NCBI GenBank assembly: GCA_039105265.1
Contig: JAPFFF010000002.1
Span: 682,001-746,000 of the forward strand
DNA length: 64,000 bases
From: Tritrichomonas musculus
Taxonomy: Eukaryota > Parabasalia > Tritrichomonadida > Tritrichomonadidae
Direction: 5' to 3'
Position 1 is the first letter of the stretch, and each line of letters opens with the position of its first letter. Both the position numbers and the translations under genes were made by a program. Positions 49,001 through 62,684 of the stretch are shown here, in pieces. The notes beneath the pieces were generated by a model. It worked only from the letters and a program-made list of their open reading frames with translations, was not told where the DNA came from and searched no databases.

Positions 49001-50714
49001 AAGAAGAAGAAGATGATGAAAATGAAAAAGAAGAAGAAAATGAAGAAGAAGATGATGAAAATGAAAAAGAAGAAGAAAATGATGAAAATGAAAATGAAGA
49101 AGAAGAAGATGATGAAAATGAAAAAGAAGAAGAAGATGATGAAAATGAAAAAGAAGAAGAAGATGATGAAAATGAAAAAGAAGAAGAAGATGATGAAAAT
49201 TGAAAAGAAGAAGAAGATGATGAAAATGAAAAAGAAGAAGAAAATGAAGAAGAAGATGATGAAAATGAAAATGAAGAAGAAGAAGAAAATGATTCAAATG
49301 AAAAAGAAGAAGAAGAAGATGATTCAAATGGAAAAGAAGAAGAAGATGATGAAAATGAAAATGAAAATGAAGAAGAAGATGATGAAAATGAAAAAGAAGA
49401 AGAAGATGAAGGAAATGCAAATGAAGAAGAAGATGATGAAAATGGAAAAGAAGAAGAAGATGATGAAAATGAAAAAGAAGAAGAAGATGATGAAAATGAA
49501 AATGAAGAAGAAGAAGAAAATGATTCAAATGAAAAAGAAGAAGAAGAAGATGATTCAAATGGAAAAGAAGAAGAAGATGATGAAAATGAAAAAGAAGAAG
49601 AAAATGAAGAAGAAGATGATGAAAATGAAAAAGAAGAAGAAAATGATGAAAATGAAAATGAAGAAGAAGAAGAAAATGATTCAAATGAAAAAGAAGAAGA
49701 AGAAGATGATTCAAATGGAAAAGAAGAAGAAGATGATGAAAATGAAAATGAAAATGAAGAAGAAGATGATGAAAATGAAAAAGAAGAAGAAGAAGATGAA
49801 AATGCAAATGAAGAAGAAGAAGATTAAAATGAAGTAGAAGAAGAAGAAGAAGAAAATGAAAATGAAAAAGAAGAAGAAGATGATGAAAATGGAAAAGAAG
49901 AAGAAGATGATGAAAATGGAAAAGAAGAAGAAGATGATGAAAATGAAAAAGAAGAAGAAGATGATGAAAATGAAAAAGAAGAAGAAGATGATGAAAATGG
50001 AAAAGAAGAAGAAGATGATGAAAATGAAAAAGAAGAAGAAAATGAAGAAGAAGATGATGAAAATGGAAAAGAAGAAGAAGATGATGAAAATGAAAAAGAA
50101 GAAGAAGATGATGAAAATGAAAAAGAAGAAGAAGAAGAAAATGATGAAAATGGAAAAGAAGAAGAAGATGATGAAAATGAAAAAGAAGAAGAAGATGATG
50201 AAAATGAAAAAGAAGAAGAAGATGATGAAAATGGAAAAGAAGAAGAAGATGATGAAAATGAAAAAGAAGAAGAAAATGAAGAAGAAGATGATGAAAATGA
50301 AAATGAAAAAGAAGAAGAAGATGATGAAAATGAAAAAGAAGAAGAAGATGATGAAAATGAAAAAGAAGAAGAAAATGAAGAAGAAGATGATGAAAATGGA
50401 AAAGAAGAAGAAGATGATGAAAATGGAAAAGAAGAAGAAGATGATGAAAATGGAAAAGAAGAAGAAGATGATGAAAATGGAAAAGAAGAAGAAGATGATG
50501 AAAATGAAAAAGAAGAAGAAGAAGATGAAAATGAAAAAGAAGAAGAAGATGATGAAAATGGAAAAGAAGAAGAAGAAGATGAAAATGAAAAAGAAGAAGA
50601 AGATGATGAAAATGGAAAAGAAGAAGAAGATGATGAAAATGAAAAAGAAGAAGAAAATGAAGAAGAAGATGATGAAAATGGAAAAGAAGAAGAAGATGAT
50701 GAAAATGAAAAAGA

Positions 50715-51990
50715 AGATGATGAAAATAAAGAAAAAGAAGAAGGTGATGAAAATGAAAAAGAAGAAGATGATGATGAAAATGAAAAAGAAGAAGAAGATG
50801 ATGAAAATGAAGAAAAAGAAGAAGAAGAAGAAAATGAAGAAGAAGATGATGAAAATGAAGAAAAAGAAAAAGAAGAAGAAAATGAAGAAGAAGATGATGA
50901 AAATGAAAAAGAAGAAGAAGATGATGAAAATGAAAAAGAAGAAGAAGATGATGAAAATGAAAAAGAAGAAGAAGATGATGAAAATGGAAAAGAAGAAGAA
51001 GATGATGAAAATGAAAATGGAAAAGAAGAAGAAGAAGATGAAAATGAAAAAGAAGAAGAAGATGATGAAAATGAAAAAGAAGAAGAAAATGAAGAAGAAG
51101 ATGATGAAAATGAAAAAGAAGAAGAAGATGATGAAAATGGAAAAGAAGAAGAAGATGATGAAAATGAAAAAGAAGAAGAAGATGATGAAAATGAAAATGA
51201 AAAAGAAGAAGAAGATGATGAAAATGAAAATGAAAAAGAAGAAGAAGAAGATGAAAATGAAAAAGAAGAAGAAGATGATGAAAATGAAAAAGAAGAAGAA
51301 GATGATGAAAATGAAAAAGAAGAAGAAGATGATGAAAATGAAAAAGAAGAAGAAGATGATGAAAATGAAAAAGAAGAAGAAGATGATGAAAATGAAAAAG
51401 AAGAAGAAGATGATGAAAATGAAAAAGAAGAAGAAGATGATGAAAATGAAAAAGAAGAAGAAGATGATGAAAATGAAAAAGAAGAAGAAGATGATGAAAA
51501 TGAAAAAGAAGAAGAAGAAGAAGATGATGAAAATGAAAAAGAAGAAGAAGATGATGAAAATGAAAAAGAAGAAGAAGAAGAAAATGATGAAAATGGAAAA
51601 GAAGAAGAAGATGATGAAAATGAAAAAGAAGAAGAAGATGATGAAAATGGAAAAGAAGAAGAAGATGATGAAAATGAAAATGGAAAAGAAGAAGAAGAAG
51701 ATGAAAATGGAAAAGAAGAAGAAGATGATGAAAATGAAAAAGAAGAAGAAGATGATGAAAATGAAAAAGAAGAAGAAGATGATGAAAATGAAAAAGAAGA
51801 AGAAGATGATGAAAATGAAAAAGAAGAAGAAGATGATGAAAATGGAAAAGAAGAAGAAGATGATGAAAATAAAAATGAAAAAGAAGAAGAAGATGATGAA
51901 AATGAAAATGAAAAAGAAGAAGAAGATGATGAAAATGAAAATGAAAAAGAAGAAGAAGAAGATGAAAATGAAAAGAAGAAGAAGATGATG
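50715..51990. repeat. Long-range duplicate of 57.59-58.84 kb
   Basis: The unique marker AATAAAGAAAAAGAAGAAGG occurs near 50726 and again near 57598 (offset about 6,873 bp). The order of variant units following it is the same for about 1.1 kb in both places, showing a segmental duplication within the satellite. Confidence 0.75.
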
Positions 51991-54900
51991 AAAATGAAAA
52001 AGAAGAAGAAGATGATGAAAATGGAAAAGAAGAAGAAGATGATGAAAATGAAAAAGAAGAAGAAGATGATGAAAATGAAAATGAAAAAGAAGAAGAAGAT
52101 GATGAAAATGAAAATGAAAAAGAAGAAGAAGAAGATGAAAATGAAAAGAAGAAGAAGATGATGAAAATGAAAAGAAGAAGAAGATGATGAAAATGAAAAT
52201 GAAAATGAAGAAGAAGATGATGAAAATGAAAAAGAAGAAGAAGAAGATGATTCAAATGGAAAAGAAGAAGAAGATGATGAAAACGAAAAAGAAGAAGAAG
52301 ATGATGAAAATGAAAAAGAAGAAGAAGATGATGAAAATGAAAAAGAAGAAGAAGAAGAAAATGATGAAAATGGAAAAGAAGAAGAAGATGATGAAAATGA
52401 AAAAGAAGAAGAAGATGATGAAAATGGAAAAGAAGAAGAAGATGATGAAAATGAAAAAGAAGAAGAAGAAGATGAAAATGGAAAAGAAGAAGAAGATGAT
52501 GAAAATGAAAAAGAAGAAGAAGATGATGAAAATGAAAAAGAAGAAGAAGATGATGAAAATGAAAAAGAAGAAGAAGATGATGAAAATGAAAAAGAAGAAG
52601 AAGATGATGAAAATGAAAAAGAAGAAGAAGATGATGAAAATGAAAAAGAAGAAGAAGATGATGAAAATGAAAAAGAAGAAGAAGATGATGAAAATGGAAA
52701 AGAAGAAGAAGATGATGAAAATGAAAAAGAAGAAGAAGATGATGAAAATGAAAAAGAAGAAGAAGATGATGAAAATGGAAAAGAAGAAGAAGAAGATGAA
52801 AATGGAAAAGAAAAAGAAGATGATGAAAATGAAAAAGAAGAAGAAGATGATGAAAATGAAAAAGAAGAAGAAGATGATGAAAATGAAAAAGAAGAAGAAG
52901 ATGATGAAAATGAAAAAGAAGAAGAAGATGATGAAAATGAAAAAGAAGAAGAAAATGAAGAAGAAGATGATGAAAATGAAAAAGAAGAAGAAGATGATGA
53001 AAATGAAAAAGAAGAAGAAGATGATGAAAATGAAAAAGAAGAAGAAGATGATGAAAATGGAAAAGAAGAAGAAGATGATGAAAATGAAAAAGAAGAAGAA
53101 GATGATGAAAATGAAAAAGAAGAAGAAAATGAAGAAGAAGATGATGAAAATGAAAATGAAAAAGAAGAAGAAGATGATGAAAATGGAAAAGAAGAAGAAG
53201 AAGATGAAAATGAAAAAGAAGAAGAAGATGATGAAAATGAAAAAGAAGAAGAAGATGATGAAAATGAAAAAGAAGAAGAAAATGATGAAAATGGAAAAGA
53301 AGAAGAAGATGATGAAAATGAAAAAGAAGAAGAAGATGATGAAAATGAAAAAGAAGAAGAAAATGATGAAAATGGAAAAGAAGAAGATGATGAAAATGAA
53401 AAAGAAGAAGAAAATGATGAAAATGGAAAAGAAGAAGAAGATGATGAAAATGAAAAAGAAGAAGAAGATGATGAAAATGAAAAAGAAGAAGAAAATGAAG
53501 AAGAAGATGATGAAAATGAAAATGAAAAAGAAGAAGAAGATGATGAAAATGAAAAAGAAGAAGAAGATGATGAAAATGAAAAAGAAGAAGAAGATGATGA
53601 AAATGAAAAAGAAGAAGAAGATGATGAAAATGAAAAAGAAGAAGAAAATGATGAAAATGGAAAAGAAGAAGATGATGAAAATGAAAAAGAAGAAGAAGAT
53701 GATGAAAATGGAAAAGAAGAAGAAGATGATGAAAATGAAAAAGAAGAAGAAGATGATGAAAATGAAAAAGAAGAAGAAGATGATGAAAATGGAAAAGAAG
53801 AAGAAGAAGATGAAAATGAAAAAGAAGAAGAAGATGATGAAAATGAAAAAGAAGAAGAAGATGATGAAAATGAAAAAGAAGAAGAAGAAGAAAATGATGA
53901 AAATGGAAAAGAAGAAGAAGATGATGAAAATGAAAAAGAAGAAGAAGATGATGAAAATGAAAAAGAAGAAGAAAATGATGAAAATGGAAAAGAAGAAGAT
54001 GATGAAAATGAAAAAGAAGAAGAAGATGATGAAAATGGAAAAGAAGAAGAAGATGATGAAAATGGAAAAGAAGAAGAAGATGATGAAAATGAAAAAGAAG
54101 AAGAAGATGATGAAAATGGAAAAGAAGAAGAAGAAGATGAAAATGAAAAAGAAGAAGAAAATGATGAAAATGAAAAAGAAGAAGAAGATGATGAAAATGA
54201 AAAAGAAGAAGAAGATGATGAAAATGGAAAAGAAGAAGAAGATGATGAAAATGAAAAAGAAGAAGAAGATGATGAAAATGAAAAAGAAGAAGAAGATGAT
54301 GAAAATGAAAAAGAAGAAGAAGATGATGAAAATGGAAAAGAAGAAGAAGATGATGAAAATGAAAAAGAAGAAGAAGATGATGAAAATGGAAAAGAAGAAG
54401 AAGAAGATGAAAATGAAAAAGAAGAAGAAAATGATGAAAATGAAAAAGAAGAAGAAGATGATGAAAATGAAAAAGAAGAAGAAGATGATGAAAATGAAAA
54501 AGAAGAAGAAGATGATGAAAATGAAAAAGAAGAAGAAGATGATGAAAATGAAAAAGAAGAAGAAGATGATGAAAATGAAAAAGAAGAAGAAGAAGAAAAT
54601 GATGAAAATGGAAAAGAAGAAGAAGATGATGAAAATGAAAAAGAAGAAGAAGATGATGAAAATGAAAAAGAAGAAGAAGATGATGAAAATGAAAAAGAAG
54701 AAGAAAATGAAGAAGAAGATGATGAAAATGAAAATGAAAAAGAAGAAGAAGATGATGAAAATGAAAAAGAAGAAGAAAATGAAGAAGAAGATGATGAAAA
54801 TGAAAAAGAAGAAGAAGATGATGAAAATGAAAAAGAAGAAGAAGATGATGAAAATGAAAATGAAAAAGATGATGAAAATGAAGAAAAAGAAAAAGAAGAA

Positions 54901-57900
54901 GAAAATGAAGAAGAAGATGATGAAAATGAAAAAGAAGAAGAAGATGATGAAAATGAAAAAGAAGAAGAAGATGATGAAAATGAAAAAGAAGAAGAAGATG
55001 ATGAAAATGGAAAAGAAGAAGAAGATGATGAAAATGAAAAAGAAGAAGAAAATGAAGAAGAAGATGATGAAAATGAAAATGAAAAAGAAGAAGAAGATGA
55101 TGAAAATGAAAAAGAAGAAGAAGATGATGAAAATGAAAAAGAAGAAGAAGATGATGAAAATGAAAAAGAAGAAGAAGATGATGAAAATGAAAAAGAAGAA
55201 GAAGATGATGAAAATGAAAAAGAAGAAGATGATGATGAAAATGGAAAAGAAGAAGAAGATGATGAAAATGGAAAAGAAGAAGAAGATGATGAAAATGGAA
55301 AAGAAGAAGAAGATGATGAAAATGAAAAAGAAGAAGAAGAAGATGAAAATGAAAAAGAAGAAGAAGATGATGAAAATGGAAAAGAAGAAGATGATGATGA
55401 AAATGAAAAAGAAGAAGAAGATGATGAAAATGGAAAAGAAGAAGAAGATGATGAAAATGAAAAAGAAGAAGAAGATGATGAAAATGAAAAAGAAGAAGAA
55501 GATGATGAAAATGGAAAAGAAGAAGAAGATGATGAAAATGAAAAAGAAGAAGAAAATGAAGAAGAAGATGATGAAAATGAAAATGAAGAAGAAGAAGAAA
55601 ATGATTCAAATGAAAAAGAAGAAGAAGAAGATGATTCAAATGGAAAAGAAGAAGAAGATGATGAAAATGAAAAAGAAGAAGAAAATGAAGAAGAAGATGA
55701 TGAAAATGAAAAAGAAGAAGAAAATGATGAAAATGAAAATGAAGAAGAAGAAGATGATGAAAATGAAAAAGAAGAAGAAGATGATGAAAATGAAAAAGAA
55801 GAAGAAGATGATGAAAATGAAAAAGAAGAAGAAGATGATGAAAATGAAAAAGAAGAAGAAGATGATGAAAATGAAAAAGAAGAAGAAGATGATGAAAATG
55901 AAAAAGAAGAAGAAGATGATGAAAATGAAAAAGAAGAAGAAGATGATGAAAATGGAAAAGAAGAAGAAGATGATGAAAATGAAAAAGAAGAAGAAAATGA
56001 AGAAGAAGATGATGAAAATGAAAAAGAAGAAGAAAATGATGAAAATGAAAATGAAGAAGAAGAAGATGATGAAAATGAAAAAGAAGAAGAAGATGATGAA
56101 AATGAAAAAGAAGAAGAAGATGATGAAAATGAAAAAGAAGAAGAAGATGATGAAAATGAAAAAGAAGAAGAAGATGATGAAAATGAAAAAGAAGAAGAAG
56201 ATGATGAAAATGAAAAAGAAGAAGAAGATGATGAAAATGGAAAAGAAGAAGAAGATGATGAAAATGAAAAAGAAGAAGAAAATGAAGAAGAAGATGATGA
56301 AAATGAAAATGAAGAAGAAGAAGAAAATGATTCAAATGAAAAAGAAGAAGAAGAAGATGATTCAAATGGAAAAGAAGAAGAAGATGATGAAAATGAAAAT
56401 GAAAATGAAGAAGAAGATGATGAAAATGAAAAAGAAGAAGAAGAAGATGATTCAAATGGAAAAGAAGAAGAAGATGATGAAAATGAAAAAGAAGAAGAAA
56501 ATGAAGAAGAAGATGATGAAAATGAAAAAGAAGAAGAAAATGATGAAAATGAAAATGAAGAAGAAGAAGATGATGAAAATGAAAAAGAAGAAGATGATGA
56601 TGAAAATGGAAAAGAAGAAGAAGATGATGAAAATGGAAAAGAAGAAGAAGATGATGAAAATGGAAAAGAAGAAGAAGATGATGAAAATGGAAAAGAAGAA
56701 GAAGATGATGAAAATGAAAAAGAAGAAGAAGATGATGAAAATGAAAAAGAAGAAGAAGATGATGAAAATGGAAAAGAAGAAGAAGATGATGAAAATGAAA
56801 AAGAAGAAGAAAATGAAGAAGAAGATGATGAAAATGAAAATGAAGAAGAAGAAGAAAATGATTCAAATGAAAAAGAAGAAGAAGAAGATGATTCAAATGG
56901 AAAAGAAGAAGAAGATGATGAAAATGAAAAAGAAGAAGAAAATGAAGAAGAAGATGATGAAAATGAAAAAGAAGAAGAAAATGATGAAAATGAAAATGAA
57001 GAAGAAGAAGATGATGAAAATGAAAAAGAAGAAGAAGATGATGAAAATGAAAAAGAAGAAGAAGATGATGAAAATGAAAAAGAAGAAGAAGATGATGAAA
57101 ATGGAAAAGAAGAAGAAGATGATGAAAATGAAAAAGAAGAAGAAAATGAAGAAGAAGATGATGAAAATGAAAATGAAGAAGAAGAAGAAAATGATTCAAA
57201 TGAAAAAGAAGAAGAAGAAGATGATGAAAATGAAAAAGAAGAAGAAAATGAAGAAGAAGATGATGAAAATGGAAAAGAAGAAGAAGATGATGAAAATGGA
57301 AAAGAAGAAGAAGATGATGAAAATGGAAAAGAAGAAGAAGATGATGAAAATGGAAAAGAAGAAGAAGATGATGAAAATGAAAAAGAAGAAGAAGAAGATG
57401 AAAATGAAAAAGAAGAAGAAGATGATGAAAATGGAAAAGAAGAAGAAGAAGATGAAAATGAAAAAGAAGAAGAAGATGATGAAAATGGAAAAGAAGAAGA
57501 TGATGATGAAAATGAAAAAGAAGAAGAAAATGAAGAAGAAGATGATGAAAATGGAAAAGAAGAAGAAGATGATGAAAATGAAAAAGAAGATGATGAAAAT
57601 AAAGAAAAAGAAGAAGGTGATGAAAATGAAAAAGAAGAAGATGATGATGAAAATGAAAAAGAAGAAGAAGATGATGAAAATGAAGAAAAAGAAGAAGAAG
57701 AAGAAAATGAAGAAGAAGATGATGAAAATGAAGAAAAAGAAAAAGAAGAAGAAAATGAAGAAGAAGATGATGAAAATGAAAAAGAAGAAGAAGATGATGA
57801 AAATGAAAAAGAAGAAGAAGATGATGAAAATGAAAAAGAAGAAGAAGATGATGAAAATGGAAAAGAAGAAGAAGATGATGAAAATGAAAATGGAAAAGAA

Positions 57901-58839
57901 GAAGAAGAAGATGAAAATGAAAAAGAAGAAGAAGATGATGAAAATGAAAAAGAAGAAGAAAATGAAGAAGAAGATGATGAAAATGAAAAAGAAGAAGAAG
58001 ATGATGAAAATGGAAAAGAAGAAGAAGATGATGAAAATGAAAAAGAAGAAGAAGATGATGAAAATGAAAATGAAAAAGAAGAAGAAGATGATGAAAATGA
58101 AAATGAAAAAGAAGAAGAAGAAGATGAAAATGAAAAAGAAGAAGAAGATGATGAAAATGAAAAAGAAGAAGAAGATGATGAAAATGAAAAAGAAGAAGAA
58201 GATGATGAAAATGAAAAAGAAGAAGAAGATGATGAAAATGGAAAAGAAGAAGAAGATGATGAAAATGAAAAAGAAGAAGAAGATGATGAAAATGAAAAAG
58301 AAGAAGAAGATGATGAAAATGAAAAAGAAGAAGAAGATGATGAAAATGAAAAAGAAGAAGAAGATGATGAAAATGAAAAAGAAGAAGAAGATGATGAAAA
58401 TGAAAAAGAAGAAGAAGATGATGAAAATGAAAAAGAAGAAGAAGAAGAAAATGATGAAAATGGAAAAGAAGAAGAAGATGATGAAAATGAAAAAGAAGAA
58501 GAAGATGATGAAAATGGAAAAGAAGAAGAAGATGATGAAAATGAAAAAGAAGAAGAAGAAGATGAAAATGGAAAAGAAGAAGAAGATGATGAAAATGAAA
58601 AAGAAGAAGAAGATGATGAAAATGAAAAAGAAGAAGAAGATGATGAAAATGAAAAAGAAGAAGAAGATGATGAAAATGAAAAAGAAGAAGAAGATGATGA
58701 AAATGGAAAAGAAGAAGAAGATGATGAAAATGAAAAAGAAGAAGAAGATGATGAAAATGAAAATGAAAAAGAAGAAGAAGATGATGAAAATGAAAATGAA
58801 AAAGAAGAAGAAGAAGATGAAAATGAAAAGAAGAAGAAG

Positions 58840-61800
58840 ATGATGAAAACGAAAAAGAAGAAGAAGATGATGAAAATGAAAAAGAAGAAGAAGATGATGA
58901 AAATGAAAAAGAAGAAGAAGATGATGAAAATGAAAAAGAAGAAGAAGATGATGAAAATGAAAAAGAAGAAGAAGATGATGAAAATGAAAAAGAAGAAGAA
59001 GATGATGAAAATGAAAAAGAAGAAGAAGATGATGAAAATGGAAAAGAAGAAGAAGATGATGAAAATGAAAAAGAAGAAGAAGATGATGAAAATGAAAAAG
59101 AAGAAGAAGATGATGAAAATGGAAAAGAAGAAGAAGAAGATGAAAATGAAAAAGAAAAAGAAGATGATGAAAATGAAAAAGAAGAAGAAAATGATGAAAA
59201 TGAAAAAGAAGAAGAAGATGATGAAAATGGAAAAGAAGAAGAAGATGATGAAAATGAAAAAGAAGAAGAAGATGATGAAAATGAAAAAGAAGAAGAAGAT
59301 GATGAAAATGGAAAAGAAGAAGAAGATGATGAAAATGAAAATGGAAAAGAAGAAGAAGAAGATGAAAATGAAAAAGAAGAAGAAGATGATGAAAATGAAA
59401 AAGAAGAAGAAGATGATGAAAATGGAAAAGAAGAAGAAGATGATGAAAATGAAAATGAAAAAGAAGAAGAAGATGATGAAAATGAAAAAGAAGAAGAAGA
59501 TGATGAAAATGAAAAAGAAGAAGAAAATGAAGAAGAAGATGATGAAAATGGAAAAGAAGAAGAAGAAGATGAAAATGAAAAGAAGAAGAAGATGATGAAA
59601 ACGAAAAAGAAGAAGAAGATGATGAAAATGAAAAAGAAGAAGAAGATGATGAAAATGAAAAAGAAGAAGAAGATGATGAAAATGAAAAAGAAGAAGAAGA
59701 TGATGAAAATGAAAAAGAAGAAGAAGATGATGAAAATGAAAAAGAAGAAGAAGATGATGAAAATGAAAAAGAAGAAGAAGATGATGAAAATGAAAAAGAA
59801 GAAGAAGATGATGAAAATGAAAAAGAAGAAGAAGATGATGAAAATGGAAAAGAAGAAGAAGATGATGAAAATGAAAAAGAAGAAGAAGATGATGAAAATG
59901 AAAAAGAAGAAGAAGATGATGAAAATGGAAAAGAAGAAGAAGAAGATGAAAATGAAAAAGAAAAAGAAGATGATGAAAATGGAAAAGAAGAAGAAGATGA
60001 TGAAAATGAAAAAGAAGAAGAAGATGATGAAAATGAAAAAGAAGAAGAAGATGATGAAAATGGAAAAGAAGAAGAAGATGATGAAAATGAAAATGGAAAA
60101 GAAGAAGAAGAAGATGAAAATGAAAAAGAAGAAGAAGATGATGAAAATGAAAAAGAAGAAGAAGATGATGAAAATGGAAAAGAAGAAGAAGATGATGAAA
60201 ATGAAAATGAAAAAGAAGAAGAAGATGATGAAAATGAAAAAGAAGAAGAAGATGATGAAAATGAAAAAGAAGAAGAAAATGAAGAAGAAGATGATGAAAA
60301 TGAAAAAGAAGAAGAAGATGATGAAAATGAAAAAGAAGAAGAAGATGATGAAAATGAAAAAGAAGAAGAAGATGATGAAAATGGAAAAGAAGAAGAAGAT
60401 GATGAAAATGAAAAAGAAGAAGAAGATGATGAAAATGAAAAAGAAGAAGAAAATGAAGAAGAAGATGATGAAAATGAAAATGAAAAAGAAGAAGAAGATG
60501 ATGAAAATGAAAAAGAAGAAGAAGATGATGAAAATGAAAAAGAAGAAGAAGATGATGAAAATGAAAAAGAAGAAGAAGATGATGAAAATGAAAAAGAAGA
60601 AGAAAATGATGAAAATGGAAAAGAAGAAGATGATGAAAATGAAAAAGAAGAAGAAGATGATGAAAATGGAAAAGAAGAAGAAGATGATGAAAATGAAAAA
60701 GAAGAAGAAGATGATGAAAATGAAAAAGAAGAAGAAGATGATGAAAATGGAAAAGAAGAAGAAGAAGATGAAAATGAAAAAGAAGAAGAAGATGATGAAA
60801 ATGAAAAAGAAGAAGAAGATGATGAAAATGAAAAAGAAGAAGAAGAAGAAAATGATGAAAATGGAAAAGAAGAAGAAGATGATGAAAATGAAAAAGAAGA
60901 AGAAGATGATGAAAATGAAAAAGAAGAAGAAAATGATGAAAATGGAAAAGAAGAAGATGATGAAAATGAAAAAGAAGAAGAAAATTATGAAAATGGAAAA
61001 GAAGAAGAAGATGATGAAAATGGAAAAGAAGAAGAAGATGATGAAAATGAAAAAGAAGAAGAAGATGATGAAAATGGAAAAGAAGAAGAAGAAGATGAAA
61101 ATGAAAAAGAAGAAGAAGATGATGAAAATGAAAAAGAAGAAGAAGATGATGAAAATGAAAAAGAAAAAGAAGATGATGAAAATGAAAAAGAAGAAGAAGA
61201 TGATGAAAATGAAAAAGAAGAAGAAGATGATGAAAATGAAAAAGAAGAAGAAAATGAAGAAGAAGATGATGAAAATGAAAATGAAGAAGAAGAAGAAAAT
61301 GATTCAAATGAAAAAGAAGAAGAAAATGATGATTCAAATGGAAAAGAAGAAGAAGATGATGAAAATGAAAATGAAAATGAAGAAGAAGATGATGAAAATG
61401 AAAAAGAAGAAGAAGAAGATGATTCAAATGGAAAAGAAGAAGAAGATGATGAAAACGAAAAAGAAGAAGAAGATGATGAAAATGAAAAAGAAGAAGAAGA
61501 TGATGAAAATGAAAAAGAAGAAGAAGAAGAAAATGATGAAAATGGAAAAGAAGAAGAAGATGATGAAAATGAAAAAGAAGAAGAAGATGATGAAAATGGA
61601 AAAGAAGAAGAAGATGATGAAAATGAAAAAGAAGAAGAAGAAGATGAAAATGGAAAAGAAGAAGAAGATGATGAAAATGAAAAAGAAGAAGAAGATGATG
61701 AAAATGAAAAAGAAGAAGAAGATGATGAAAATGAAAAAGAAGAAGAAGATGATGAAAATGAAAAAGAAGAAGAAGATGATGAAAATGGAAAAGAAGAAGA

Positions 61801-62684
61801 AGATGATGAAAATGAAAAAGAAGAAGAAGATGATGAAAATGAAAATGAAAAAGAAGAAGAAGATGATGAAAATGAAAATGAAAAAGAAGAAGAAGAAGAT
61901 GAAAATGAAAAGAAGAAGAAGATGATGAAAACGAAAAAGAAGAAGAAGATGATGAAAATGAAAAAGAAGAAGAAGATGATGAAAATGAAAAAGAAGAAGA
62001 AGATGATGAAAATGAAAAAGAAGAAGAAGATGATGAAAATGAAAAAGAAGAAGAAGATGATGAAAATGAAAAAGAAGAAGAAGATGATGAAAATGAAAAA
62101 GAAGAAGAAGATGATGAAAATGGAAAAGAAGAAGAAGATGATGAAAATGAAAAAGAAGAAGAAGATGATGAAAATGAAAAAGAAGAAGAAGATGATGAAA
62201 ATGGAAAAGAAGAAGAAGAAGATGAAAATGAAAAAGAAAAAGAAGATGATGAAAATGAAAAAGAAGAAGAAAATGATGAAAATGAAAAAGAAGAAGAAGA
62301 TGATGAAAATGGAAAAGAAGAAGAAGATGATGAAAATGAAAAAGAAGAAGAAGATGATGAAAATGAAAAAGAAGAAGAAGATGATGAAAATGGAAAAGAA
62401 GAAGAAGATGATGAAAATGAAAATGGAAAAGAAGAAGAAAAAGATGAAAATGAAAAAGAAGAAGAAGATGATGAAAATGAAAAAGAAGAAGAAGATGATG
62501 AAAATGGAAAAGAAGAAGAAGATGATGAAAATGAAAATGAAAAAGAAGAAGAAGATGATGAAAATGAAAAAGAAGAAGAAGATGATGAAAATGAAAAAGA
62601 AGAAGAAAATGAAGAAGAAAATGATGAAAATGGAAAAGAAGAAGAAGAAGATGAAAATGAAAAGAAGAAGAAGATGATGAAAAC
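58840..62684. repeat. Higher-order duplication inside the satellite (752-bp block)
   Basis: The rare marker AAAACG (C at 58850, 59602, 61932 and 62684) delimits a 752-bp block at 58850-59602 and again at 61932-62684, exactly 3,082 bp apart. The internal order of GGA and GAA variants is nearly identical. Related markers at 52284 and 61456 (9,172 bp apart, both following GATTCAAATGG) mark another long-range copy. Confidence 0.85.

Noticed and set aside
45737-57199. A 3,820-codon minus-strand open frame (Leu/His/Phe polymer)
   Set aside because: It is the complement of the GAA/GAT/AAT satellite, which cannot produce stops in that frame. No domain, no unique sequence and no biological composition.
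52184-58843. Met/Lys polymer frames on the plus strand (2,219 codons here, others at 45.8-62.7 kb)
   Set aside because: They are shifted readings of the acidic repeat. ATG codons arise from GATGAA in the repeat, not from gene structure.
49824-61427. A 3,867-codon minus-strand frame (Leu/His, Phe/Ile and Ser/Phe polymer)
   Set aside because: Same cause. The switch between polymer types along it only reflects phase shifts in the satellite.
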